NCBI GenBank assembly: GCA_038093975.1
Contig: JBBPTG010000140.1
Span: 1-64,000 of the forward strand
Reading direction: 5' to 3'
DNA: 64,000 bases
From: Chalciporus piperatus
Lineage: Eukaryota; Basidiomycota; Agaricomycetes; Boletales; Boletaceae
The notes under the pieces were generated by a model. That model was not told the origin of the DNA and searched no databases. It saw nothing but the letters and a program-made list of their open reading frames with translations. This document shows, in pieces, positions 28,949-39,633 of this stretch (the stretch's first letter is position 1; the number at the start of each line of letters is the position of its first letter). Position numbers and translations under genes: made by a program.

Positions 28949-31900
28949 TCTTGCGTTCTTCCTCCTGTCGCTTCCTACGTTCTTCCTCTTGTCTCTGGCA
29001 TTCTTCCTCCTGTCTCCTGCGTTCCTCCTCCAGTCTCTTGCGCTCCTCCTTCACTAGTTTCTTGCGTCTTTCCGCCTCTCTGGCGCAGATCCAACAAGCC
29101 GGTCTGTTTGTTCGACATTCCCAAGTGATTTCATGACCCGCCGAACAGATCGCATCCATTTTGTGTCTACACTGTAGCGCGTCGTGGGGATCGATGATAC
29201 CATGATGACCACGGCTTGGGTGACACTTCATCATACACTTGTGTCCGCACATAATCATGAAGCAACTGCGAGGACGATCTCAGCGAAACTCGATGCTCTC
29301 GCAGAGGGTTAAACTTACCACGGCTCCGTGCAGCCACCATCCGGACAGCACTCGTCAAAGTCGCTGGCACGTTTGAGCACGAGAGCACGCTCCGGATGCC
29401 TCTGACATTGGATTGGGAATCCTTGGTAAACGTATTGGCCTTTCTCGAGCATAGCAAACAACCGTCTCCAAAGAGCGCCACATTTCCTGGAATGTAAAAA
29501 GGTTTGCGAGTTCCCGATTAAGATCAGTCCGTCTCTCGCTCGAGAGAGGAGGACATTGAGACGCTCGGGCGAGTCCATGAAACCGACAGCGTTGGATGTA
29601 TTCGATCGCGTGAGGCTGGCAATAACGATATCGCTTTCTTCTCCCTGATAGTTATCTACGTGTAACGCGTCATTAGGGGTGGTCAATCCACGAACGTCAA
29701 ACTGACCTATGGTAGCTAGCTTGATCCCCGCTTTCTTTTGTTTGAGTTCAGGTAAAGCGAACGCAGACAGCCCTGCACGCGCCAGATCCAAAGAATCCAT
29801 CTCGTTCAAGATTGGGTCGTTATCGCGCTTCAAAGCGTCGCGTAGCTTGGTAAGTTGACCAAGGTATGGGGTAAGAATGACGATGTTCTGGTTATCGTAT
29901 CCCTGCTGACCAAGGTAGCGAACTATCTTGAGGACCATCTCCACCTCGTAACTGTTTTGCTTCGAGCCTTTGGCACCGCCGTCTAAGCGATCACCGACGA
30001 GGAGCTCGTTATCCTCCGGATGAGTGTGGTCCACGAAGATCACGTTGGATTGTACCCCTCGAATATCGGGTCTGTTGAAAGTCGAGAGATCGTCGGTGAG
30101 ATCTGGATAAGTGAGCTCGCGAATGAAAGCCGAGATCTCGGGTCGCATGCGACGTTGAGTGGAAAGAGTTTCGTGAGGGTAGCCCTTCAACACCAAACGC
30201 TCGAAGAGTGACATATTCAAGTCGAATCCTTCGCCCTTCTCAACGGTCAACTGATAATTGTTGACCTTTGGTCGTAACTGCCTTCGTAGGGGTTTTAGTT
30301 ACGAAAGATTCACAAGACATCGTGAACTTACTTATGGTCTCCGATGAGTATCATCTGGTCGACAGTTGGCGACAACGCAGTCAGGACATGACTTTCCAGT
30401 ATCTCGCCGGCTTCTTCCACCAAAAGAACATCCGGGCCAACCTTCTTGATGGCATCGGCATAGATAGCTGCCCCTGTAGTCGTACATGCGATGATCCGCT
30501 TGTTGCGCAGAATTTCCACGGTTGACTCTGCGAATTCCGCCTTGAGACTATCCTGAATGTCATTGAACCTTTTTCCTGCCTCGCAAATGGCTTCCACTGT
30601 CTCGGCAGTGATTTCCTCCCGCCACTTGTCCAACGCAGTCCGACGGGCCGAGCGGTCCATCCCCCAGATCCGAGCTGACGCTCTGACATATGGTCTGTCT
30701 TTCAATACCCCCGCATCCTGACACCTTTTCCACCGTTCGAAGAGGTACTTTTCATGGACGGGTTGCCCGTTCGAGCCCACGAGCATCATTCCATCATCGT
30801 CGTACTCGAACGGCACGTAGAACGCGTTGAAGTATTCCTCGTGCATCAGCTTCAGATGCGACAACAACTTCCTAACGTCGACGTTCAACAGTTCGTCGAA
30901 CTTGTGTCCCAGCTGGTATTCGTGGCGGGAAGAGATCATTTTCAGCTGATTGATATTTTCCCATTCGTAGCTGTGGTCACGTGGCTGCTTGTGGAGGCCG
31001 AGGTGCTCAATGGATCGATTTGCTCTCCCGCCGAGGCGGACGATGGCGTCGTCAGGAATGTTGTATTCCAGAAGGTCTTCGAGGAACTGATCGAGGGCGT
31101 GGTTGGTGTAGCAGACGACAAGGATACGCTGCGCGGTTTTATCGTGTATTGCTTTGGCCAGCAGGGCACCTATGAAGGATTTCCCTGTCCCTACGAGTCC
31201 AATGAGCTAAATGTGATGCCAAGATCGAAGCACCTCACCTGGTGGACCTTGTATTAGGGAGACGCGTTGTTCAAGTGCTGAGATCATAGACCTCGCTTGA
31301 GAATCGTCGAGGGTCACGAAGTCGGGGAGATCCAAGTCAAGGGAACGCTCTGATTCTAGGGAATAGGCGACGTGCGCCGTGATGCTGTTCCTCGCATACC
31401 CGACGGGCATTCCAGAGTCCCAAAATAGCGTTTCTCTACAGAGCGGAACAGAAATCATCTTCTGAAGTGCAGTGAGAACGGGCTCGAAGGCAAAGGTGGC
31501 GGCGTCAACCTGGATGAGTTGAACGACTTGACCTGAGCGAAGGGACGTGAGGGTCTTTCCCGCGTTAACAGCGCTATCTGGCTGGAAGACGATCACGGGA
31601 GGGTTGCAAGCCAGAAGGTCCTCGACCCGGTTCACTGTTCCGAAGCTGATGAGATCTTGGCCGGAAACGAGGCAAACGAGGGATTGGTGCCTCAGAATCT
31701 TCAAACCGCGAGGATCTCGCTTAAGGTATTCCAGCCGGTCATCCTCGTCCTTCATGCCCCTAAGCTGTCCGAAGTCACTGGTGCATCGCAACTTGATGCC
31801 CCAGCGGGTCTTACGACCATCAGCTCCGGTATAGATCCCGATCATGGATACAGCATTGATGGGAAGCCCGTGATCCTTCCCCTCCTTCTTCTGCAAAGCT

Positions 31901-32706
31901 ATCTTGACTTCTTCGCGGATGTCGAAGAGCATGTCCTCCCGCAAAATCCGGAAGGTGTGGTCTAAATAATCCTGGGCAGGAGTCTCTGAAGTGGTGAGGT
32001 CGCCATGGACAGTAGCAGTTGTCTTGAGGAAAGCGGGTTTCTGACACATGATCTCGTCGGGAGTGGGGAGGATGGCAATGTCGCGAAAGTTGGGAAAGTC
32101 GTTATCGTGACGGCCACCAGGCCGATTCCGAACGTTATACGTTGTCACAGAAGAGGCGCTGGCCAAAATGTGTTTAACGAGGTTTCCTGTCTCTCTGATC
32201 TCGCGATTGGAAGACGACAGCAGGGTGTTCTGAACGGATCGTCGAAATGCTACGTCTCGATAGGGAGTGGTGTCCCGGCCTGGCAACGTCATGAGTCGAG
32301 AGAGTACGCTAGCGAATACCAGCTGGGAACGCTCGTTCAGCGAGCCATCCTGGAATGCACGAATGAAGGAAGACCAGAAGATTGGTGGATCGACCACATG
32401 GAATAGCACGTTGTCCAAGGCATCGCCACCGACATCACGACCTCGGAGGAGATACTCGAGTACGGTGGACCCCAATCCGTTCATGAAAGAGACGGATAGG
32501 TCGCAACACATCGCCGATTGGACTGAGGGGAGACCGTGAGCACTCTCGATGATTTCGTCCAAGCATATCACTGGGTCATCTTGGGCGGAGAGGCCTTCTA
32601 GAAATAGAGTCGCGCCTCGGGGGTCAAATTTAACAGTCCCAGCGAGGACGTCATGGAATCGTTTTTTGAGCCTGGAAACACGACTGGTGTGTGATACGTT
32701 GTTCAT

Positions 32707-33653
32707 AGAGAGGAAGAGCTACTTGGGTGAGCAGTGAGAGTCACTTTGACCGAGAGTGAGGAAAGGGTGCACATGCGGGGAATGTGGGGCGTTGCAAACT
32801 GCACAGTAAGTTCCTGTACATATTGCCTCCATACCTCACACGAGGGGATCCGCGCATCGCTAAATTAGCAGGAGCAGTGGATGATACCTCGAGATGGAAG
32901 GTAGCCTGCGCAAGTGGGTCCTGGCAGTGCATGCCCGGGCCGGAGAAGCTCACCGCATGCCAGCCAGTGGTTGGTTTGCAGAAACTCAAATCTCCAGCAT
33001 CGAAGTCGTTCAAGCTCGAGCAGCATGATCGAGCCTACATGTGGCTGTGCCTGACTTCCCAGGCTTCATTGTCAACTTTCCAGTCCTAGTGACAGAACGA
33101 GATTTTGAATCAGGTCGCCGGGAAGACGCTCCCACCAAGGGGACCATGGTCTTCCCGGGAAGCTGTCTATTGAGAAACGACTAAAAATAAATGAGATTAT
33201 CGACACCGCTACAATGACTTCTCTCAGGTTTATTCGAATTTCGACGTCGGCTCTGGTATGTCGATCTCAGTCATTTGGGCTGATTGTTTACAATTTCTTT
33301 CAGGCTTCTGTGAGCAGGAAGCGAACATTTCTTGTTGACCCTGAGGTTCTGTCAGAACTTGATCCACGCACTATTTCAATCCATTACTCAAGCATATCGT
33401 AGTCTATCAAACGATTGAGCCATCCATTCCCACCACAATGCTTCTTTGTCTAACCTCCCAGGTATTCACAAACCAGGATCGGTTCCCTGACAAACTAACC
33501 AGTTTGTCCTTCTGATTCTGCTAGCCTCTCGGACGGCCACAATTCTGAATCGGAGTTCGTGACGTAGCCCCATTCGCCAGAGCAGGATAGGGAGGTATAA
33601 AAGCTCCTGTCTTCAACGTTCATCACACAAGCCCACGTCTTTCAACAATAATC
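32707..33653. promoter_or_regulatory. Divergent intergenic region, copy B
   Basis: The counterpart of 982-2,281, about 350 bp shorter. Homologous blocks such as 33,230-33,370 remain in inverted orientation relative to the left arm. No coding sequence is supported. Confidence 0.5.
33596..33602 (+). promoter_or_regulatory. TATA box of adenylating reductase copy B
   Basis: TATAAAA about 50 nt upstream of the former start codon, matching the element at 1,033-1,039 of copy A. Confidence 0.5.
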
Positions 33654-34083
33654 TTGCCTGCCACGTTGCATTTCCCTCCTTTCGATGGCTCCCTTTTGTT
33701 CCCTGACTTGATCAATTTCCACATGAATAGAAACCCCACTTTCCCGATTTTCATCTACGCCAATGAGAGCATTCCTCACACCACCACTAAGCTCTCATTC
33801 CTCGAGTTTGGTCGAGCAGCGCACCGTGTTGCACACGCTCTTCGCCCCGCTCGTCGAGGTCCAGATGGAGAAGTTGTAATGATCATCGCTAACACGGACA
33901 CAATATTGCACCATGCTGTCCTTGCGGGCTTATCCATCGCAGGTTTAGTGGTACGTTCATTTCCTTTTGCCTCTTGTCCGTTTTCCGTTCTCAGATTCGT
34001 TACGCCTAGCCATTTCCGGTCTCGTCGAGGAATTCTGCCGCCGCTGTTATCAATATGATGAACAAGACAGGGTGCTCGCGTAT
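33651..34083 (+). pseudogene. Adenylating reductase, copy B (start codon lost, truncated)
   Basis: The sequence is collinear with copy A from the TATA box through exon 1 (PATLHFPPFDGSLLFPDLIN), intron 1 (GTACGT...CGCCTAG) and the first part of exon 2 (PFPVSSRNS region). The ATG of copy A is ATC here (33,651-33,653) and the next codon is TTG, so the normal start is gone. The exon 2 homology ends near 34,083 and F-box sequence follows. The A3 motif and everything downstream are missing. It is a non-functional remnant. Confidence 0.82.
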
Positions 34084-34437
34084 CTGTTGAATTGTCGCCG
34101 TGCAGTTGGATCCAAATCCCTTACCTTGAAAGGGCTCTTGAAGCTCGTTACTTCTTGTCCGGATCTCAGGGAGGTTTGTCTGTCTCTCAATGCTAAGAAC
34201 ATCCCAACAGGCTCAGGTCCCGACATTCGTAACACTATAATCCACTTTCTGGATTTCCCCGAGCCCCCGATCTGCGACGCTGTTTCTGTTGCAGATTTTC
34301 TCTTTAAACACTTTGCATGTTTAATGGGTGTGCACGGGGCGTACAGACAATGTCCACATGCCCCGGTGCCCATATAATGCGGACGCACCAATGGGAACAG
34401 GTTGATTATTTCCTATCACACCCTAAGGGATTTGAAG
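34084..34437 (+). pseudogene. F-box/LRR gene fragment C (C-terminal part)
   Basis: It encodes the C-terminal leucine-rich part of the same F-box family: SLTLKGLLKLVTSCPDLREV and ADFLFKHFACLMGVHGAYR match LTLKVLLILIASCPDLMG and ANFLFRHFPRLTSVHGEFR of copy B. The frame stops at 34,377, and the text equivalent to WGQVDFHLS follows in another frame (WEQVDYFLSHP). It is fused to the truncated reductase and marks the outer end of the right arm. Confidence 0.7.
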
Positions 34438-34599
34438 GTTCACGTGAATGTGACATACTTACGGGTAGGACACTGTGCATCCTGAATCATGACTTCGTGG
34501 CAAGATGTATTTGAATCTTCACTGGGACGTGCACGTCTTTGGCTGAAGATTGTAGCATTTATGGAGTCTTCTATGTGGAGACTTGGTGACAGTCGGGAA

Positions 34600-34925
34600 A
34601 CCTGCACCCCACTGGTATGTAGTAGCCCACTTGCCACATCAACCACCTTCCACCACACCTCAAGAAATACGAGGAGATCAAGGGCAAGGGAGTCGACCTT
34701 GTCGCCGTCATCGCTGTCAATGGCCAATACGAAATGTGCGGATGGTCCCGTGTTGAAGGGTTCAAGGACAAGGACAGACTTATTGATTGACTGGTCTAAA
34801 AAGATCGGGCTGTCGCTCGATCTCTCTACAAAGGGTCTGGGCATCCGTATACACCGGTGACCGGTGCGTACGGTGCGTGGTCATCTTGGAGGTCGTCAAC
34901 CCCTTCGATTACTCTACATTGGGTC
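34600..34925 (+). pseudogene. Peroxiredoxin (PMP20 / Prx5-type redoxin) relic
   Basis: Three frames together spell a Prx5-like protein: TCHINHLPPHLKKYEEIKGK with the peroxidatic Cys, then VDLVAVIAVN and GWSRVEGFKDKD, and in another frame WSKKIGLSLDLSTKGLGIR, then VVILEVVN. These are known landmarks of the family, whose enzymes reduce peroxides. An in-frame TGA follows the word RLID. A 17-nt stretch interrupts the motif before the Cys, and the frame shifts at about 34,790. The N-terminal third is not identifiable. It is clearly degenerate. Confidence 0.6.
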
Positions 34926-35173
34926 TCATCACAAGCACCATAGGTCGAGGAGAACCCGCCTCCACTGGCGTCGTGTACCAATTACGGTTGTGTCCGTGCG
35001 TTATTTGGACGTATGTACGCGTACTGCACGTGACTGTTGTTTGTTGATCATACGGGAGATAAAGTTCACGAGGATGATTCGGCAATAGGGTCCTATACAA
35101 CTCAAGCGCGTCCCACTCAGACTCGTTTCCTTTACACCACCATCATCCCCCCCCCCCCTCCTCCCATTCCCCG

Positions 35174-35943
35174 ATGCCTCGTAAAGCAGCCCCACCCGTT
35201 TCTACAGACGCACCAGAGCCACGTCGCTCTAGTCGCATAAAAGACCAGCCAAAGGTCGAACTCCCGACAAAGAAGGCCCCAGCAAAACCTCGCGCAAAGA
35301 AGGCCAAGCCCGCTGAAGAAAAAGAGGTCGAAGAGGAATCTCCCGCCGAGGCTGAAGAGGAACCAAAGCCTAAATCCACTCGAGGCAAGAAGCGTACTGC
35401 CACTGAGAAAGACGCGGAACAGCCCGCCGAGCCGCCCGCTGAACCCCCCGCCGAGGCTGCAGAGGCCCCTCCTGCTAAGAAGGTCAGTTCACCTTATGCC
35501 GGATCGCTTGGGTTTTTCAATCCGTTGGTTGACGTTCGTCAACCACAGACCAAACCCGAATCGAAGCCTGCCTCTCGGGCTGCAAAGCCCGAGTCTAAGG
35601 CATCGGCCAAACCCGCCTCCAAGGCCGCATCAGAGAAGCCCGTATCAAAGGCTACCAAGCCTTCCTCACGTGCGTCCGCGAAACCTGCGTCCACCGCCAA
35701 GAAACCCGCATCAAGAGCAGGCTCGAAGAAACCTGCCTCAAAGGTAAGATCCGTTGCCGTGGATCCATCAAACATTCGTTGACCAGTTTGCCAGGCCGAA
35801 GTACCGACAGATGAGAATGCCCCGCCTGCCGCCGAAACAATCGCCGAGGAGCCTGAGCTCGAGGCTTCAGCCGAAGGAGAAAACGACGTCAGTTGGTTGT
35901 TTCCTGTGTTCGACACTAAGAACTTATTCTCCCCCAGGAATAA
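35174..35943 (+). CDS. Small K/P/A-rich chromatin-like protein
   Basis: A 200-aa low-complexity basic protein. Exons: 35,174-35,482; 35,549-35,743; 35,795-35,887; 35,938-35,943. The N-terminus has EPRRSSRIKDQP, a motif seen in fungal HMGN-like or other non-histone nuclear proteins, then K/A/P repeats (KPASRAAKPES, KPASKA) and an acidic C-terminal tail (ETIAEEPELEASAEGEND). The 66-nt first intron is in frame; I call it an intron because its ends are GTCAGT and CCACAG and its translation is hydrophobic. The last exon is only GAA TAA. Nuclear, DNA- or chromatin-associated function is inferred from composition alone. Confidence 0.68.
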
Positions 35944-36658
35944 ACACGCGCAATGCACATGTTCTGAACGAGGACCTATGGAATGTTTCGCACATTCTCT
36001 CACCGTTGAGAATTTTGCAGAAAAATGTACATCAAACCTATCATTATCCCTGTCAGCGATCTGTAGCCCCCCGCACCATTCGTCCACATACCCGTAGTCC
36101 CGTCGTAACCTTCCTCTCCATATGTTTCCGCTACCGGTAACCGTCCTGCCAGTTAGTTGTATGTTCCTTTTTTTGCATCGTCTCCGTTTTGCTCTCGTGG
36201 TCTTTTTTTATAGCTCCTCGCTGGTGCCTGCCATTCTTATTATATGGAGCTTCTTTGGTTGTCACGGTCCGCTTCGACATGAGATCTAGTCGCGTTCGTT
36301 GTTTATGTACCTGCCTATACTCTAGACCCGTCTGGCCCCCCCGCGAACTATTCTATGCCAATTCTCTATTGTCGTGGTTTGAAGATTCGAGGGATGTGTG
36401 TTTCAACGTTAACATGGATGATGCGTGTTGTTGGAGATTATGTGAACTGGTTATGTCGGCAACCAAGTCATACACCAAACACTCCGATTAACCTCGGTGT
36501 AATATACAACAGTCCTCGGTACAACATGCAAAAAAGAGTGACAACAGGGGTGGGTATCTTCTGTCAGCTACCAGGAGTGCCATAATGATACGACGACAAT
36601 TAATCCGTCTCACAACTCAACAAGCGTGAGGACTTGCCTCCCCCTCCCTTCCATTTGT
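35944..36658. other. Convergent 3' intergenic region
   Basis: It lies between the stops of two converging genes. It is T/C-rich, with no coding sequence I can support; it should hold both 3' UTRs. Confidence 0.5.
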
Positions 36659-38111
36659 TTATACCGCCACCGCCAACGCCTCGTCAAACTTGAGCTGGCC
36701 CGCGCGACCGTCTGTGCCTGTCGGTGAGCGTGGACTCAGTGGCGGATTTTCGACTTTGCTCTCGGTGAGCGTGGTGATGTGCACCTGCATCCTGCTCCGA
36801 TCGAGCGTCCGTCGATCGCCGCTCGTGCTGTGGGAGGTATATCCGAGCGGGTACAGAGTCGTCAGCGGTTGGCTAGCCCGGTTGGCGAGTCCTACACGGA
36901 TGATGACCATGTAGAACGTGATCGAGATGATGGGTGTGACCTAAGAGAGCATCATGATTGAAAACGTCGTTTATTCGTCAGTTGGCATTTCCTCCCGCGA
37001 ATGAAACAAAAGAAACCAACTCACGGTATCTAATATCACATACTGCCCGTTCGACTCGTTGGAGAAACAAATGATGGCCGCGAGAAGCGTCAACGAGTAT
37101 ATGACGCCCGCATCGATAATGATATGCAAGATCGGACGAAGTTGTGATTTTCGACGACCACGCATACCGTTCGCTTTCCGGTCGACGTACCAGATGCGAT
37201 AGGCTAATATCACTGTTGTTTTCGGGTGGGAATGGGAAAGGGAAAGGGAGAATGGACTTGTTTAGAAAACACGTTCAGCCCACCAAAAGACGCGTGGACG
37301 GGACTCACTGGTCGTGAATATGTTGGTCGTCAGTGTGGAGGCGTAGAAGGAGGTGATCCATTGGGAGAGACTGCCACCAAAGACTTCGGATTGGGTGATT
37401 CGCGATGCGGTATACGGACTTCCGATTCCGGTGACTGGTGAGGTTGCTTGTCAGTCAGTGCCTTTGAATGGATCGAGAAAACTCGGATGCCAGGCACGTA
37501 CCAGCGACGGCACACCAAAGCATGACGGGCAGGATCATAACAAGTTTCGATTGCCATACGGCGTAACAGCGGTAGAGCTATCAAGGTCGCTCAGCGGGGA
37601 TGAATCAAATACGTTTGAAAAGGGGAAACTCACGATCACACCGTCCCCGATGAGAGTCTGTGCAGTGTACACATAGTTTTTACACACAAACGTCCAATGT
37701 GACACGTCTGAGAAGAACCCCACGGGTCCTCCGGACCAAGTGTCGCGGTACAACACCAGACCTTGCATGACCCGGATAACATCAATAACATAGTGCTATA
37801 ACAGCACAATAGGAATGAATTTCTAAAACAGTTCCATCGAAAGGACGAGAAAGGACACTTACCACAGTACTGAACAACAAAAGTAAGCAGGCTACAGCAA
37901 GCATTTTGCGGTTGATCTGGTTGGTGGCCCGTTGAGATGAGAGCGCCCAAACGGTTCCCCCGAACATCAGCAATGAGAAGCCTAGAGCACGACCTCTCAG
38001 TCACACATATGTACACGACGACACAGCGTTGCAGAACTTACCATAAAGGAGAGACTCCAAGATCACTGACAGTAACTCTGCCTTGTCCAGAGGGATACCA
38101 TGTTGACCCAT
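36659..38111 (-). CDS. Seven-helix integral membrane protein (agaricomycete family)
   Basis: A 340-aa polytopic protein of a type very common in agaricomycetes; no biochemical role is known to me. Seven exons, all in phase: 38,042-38,111; 37,863-37,981; 37,634-37,795; 37,502-37,577; 37,309-37,434; 37,025-37,212; 36,659-36,940. Landmarks in order: NRKMLAVACLLLLFSTV, VLYRDTWSGGPVGFFSD, NYVYTAQTLIGDGVI, YRCYAVWQSKLV, YRIWYVDRKANGMRGRRKS, GVIYSLTLLAAIICF and ISITFYMVIIRVGLANR. The final 60 residues are a hydrophilic S/T-rich tail. The start is the ATG at 38,111 (MGQHGIPLDKAELL). Confidence 0.82.
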
Positions 38112-39633
38112 GCCGGGACAGTCCGAGAGACACGAGTCGATGGAGGCAAATAATAAAAAAGAACGAGGGACAGGCGGAGGAGGGAACGAGCTTCTAACGG
38201 GACACAACCCACCTATTTATTCTTGATCTCGCAGGTCAGAAACTTCACATCACCCGGATAGATAGCCTTCCCAAAGTTTGTCTAAACTTCTCGCCAATTT
38301 CATAATCGAAGCTAGTCTTGACCCAGCCGACTCTCCCAGCCGTTTTGGGTCGGCGTCCCGGAAGCTTCCCCGACCGGGTTCCTAGTAGGCTAGAACGTCT
38401 AGAACGTCTGGTTCGAGACTATCGCATGGGCACTGTGGGTTAGTCTGACGTCCTGAGGCGGGAAATCATTCAAAAAAACGAACGTTCCGCGAGACCATGG
38501 GAACCGGACAGGGAGAATCATCGGTATGGGATTCGAGAATGACGACTTGTAAAAAACCCACATCGTCTGGCACGGCCGCCCTGAGTAATAACCCCTAGGT
38601 CGTTGACGTATCGAACAACCATCATGAGAAGAAATCTATCTGAACTGACAGGACCAAGTGCGCCTGTCTGAGACCATATGTCCCTGCTAGTCCATGTTTG
38701 GTATTAAGTATATCGGCGGCTGAAAATATTTAGTGATGAGCAATATTCTGACGCCATCTGACGAGGAAAATCTGGAGAGGGTGGAGCCTGGTGGAGCTCG
38801 CAAAGAAATACTTGATCTTATTGGCACTGGGACTAGAAGAAATGAACGGCACCGAACCTGAAATTAGAACTTCTCTCCAACGTGGAGAATTGCAAATTTG
38901 GCAAATTTCTTCCACTGAAAGTGACCGCGAGGGAAAGTCCGACTCGAGTCTGAATTGAATTGCGACCTGACTCAGGACCAGGTACTTACTGCTATCATAG
39001 AGTGCACGAGGAACAACTTCGGTCTTGCCAGTCGCCCTTCAAGATGAGCCACTGAGCCAGCATCGGGACAACCACACTGATTGCCGTATGCGGAGAGTTC
39101 CGAGTCTCGGGAAGTTGACGCGGGCACTGAGTGTCATTGAAGGTTGCTGATCTTGTCAAACAAAGTAGTGTCACCTGCGCGGGTCTAGAGCGCGAGCACT
39201 ACTATTACACCAACGGGGGCCTGGGCAAATTGTGGCCAGTCCAAGATGCTAGAATCCAACGAAACGAGCCATCCAAGTACTACGTCCATGTCTTGATGCC
39301 AAAAAGTGTCGTTGAGTAAGTAAGGGGAATCACTGATGTCCGGATTAGCTGTGAGAAAAAAAAGGTATGTACTACCAGTACTACTACTAGCATGGTCTGT
39401 CTGTCGCAAGATCAAAAAAAAAAGTCAATTGGTTCCAGATAATATCCTCGACTTCCAGTCGCGTGAGATGCAGCAGACAAGGAAAGCAGAAGAGCAGGGA
39501 GGGGAAGGAAAAAATAAGTAAATGGCAAAAAAAACGTGTACAACATTGTTCAGATCTCATGCCTCCTTTCTCTATGATACAGAACATCGGAGACCGTCCC
39601 TGGTCCCTGGTCCCACGCACTCCGCATTCTTTC
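38112..39633. other. Intergenic region, no supported gene
   Basis: About 1.5 kb between the seven-helix gene's 5' end and the flippase's 3' end. Short open frames exist on both strands, none with a recognisable motif or exon chain. A- and C-rich tracts and a short doubled word (tagaacgtc at 38,391-38,410) are the only structure noticed. Confidence 0.5.

Larger units (their letters stand above)
25567..28949. other. 3.4-kb block replacing part of helicase copy B exon 4
   Basis: This DNA is absent from helicase copy A. Its edges fall within the repetitive coiled-coil coding sequence, and about 58 nt of helicase are lost, so this is a replacement rather than a clean insertion. I found no terminal inverted repeats, target duplication or transposase. 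It carries a stonustoxin-type gene (26,049-27,377) and two unassigned exons on the same strand as the helicase. A double-strand break repaired with ectopic DNA would explain it. Confidence 0.7.
25319..32706 (-). pseudogene. NFX1/ZNFX1-type helicase, copy B, interrupted in exon 4
   Basis: Exons equivalent to copy A are 31,239-32,706, 30,332-31,190, 29,319-30,281 and 28,950-29,265, with intron lengths and splice sites conserved (48, 50, 53 nt). Small in-frame differences exist: five extra residues after KTTATVHGD, and three residues missing before YEWENINQL. Walker A, DEAD-like and zinc-finger motifs are intact. The coiled coil is broken at 28,949, after which the frame soon stops. Its last 80 residues reappear at 25,319-25,566 (EADAERKRLERLWAEIRERE...). 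About 58 nt present in copy A are missing at the break. A truncated helicase lacking only the C-terminal coiled coil could still be made, so function is not excluded. Confidence 0.85.
17998..34083. repeat. Right arm of the inverted duplication
   Basis: It carries F-box (+), helicase (-) and reductase (+), the mirror image of 1-9,295. After removal of DIRS-2 (5.37 kb) and the 3.38-kb block in the helicase, its length is close to 7.3 kb. It ends abruptly at about 34,083 inside exon 2 of the reductase, where unrelated F-box sequence takes over. Confidence 0.85.

Noticed and set aside
25567..28949. Interpretation of the 3.4-kb block as a classical DNA transposon
   Set aside because: No terminal inverted repeats, no target duplication and no transposase; part of the helicase was deleted at the site.
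36189..36585. Plus-strand frames with hydrophobic text between the converging genes
   Set aside because: The frames are short, overlap one another, start without clear ATGs in context and fall in the expected 3' UTRs.
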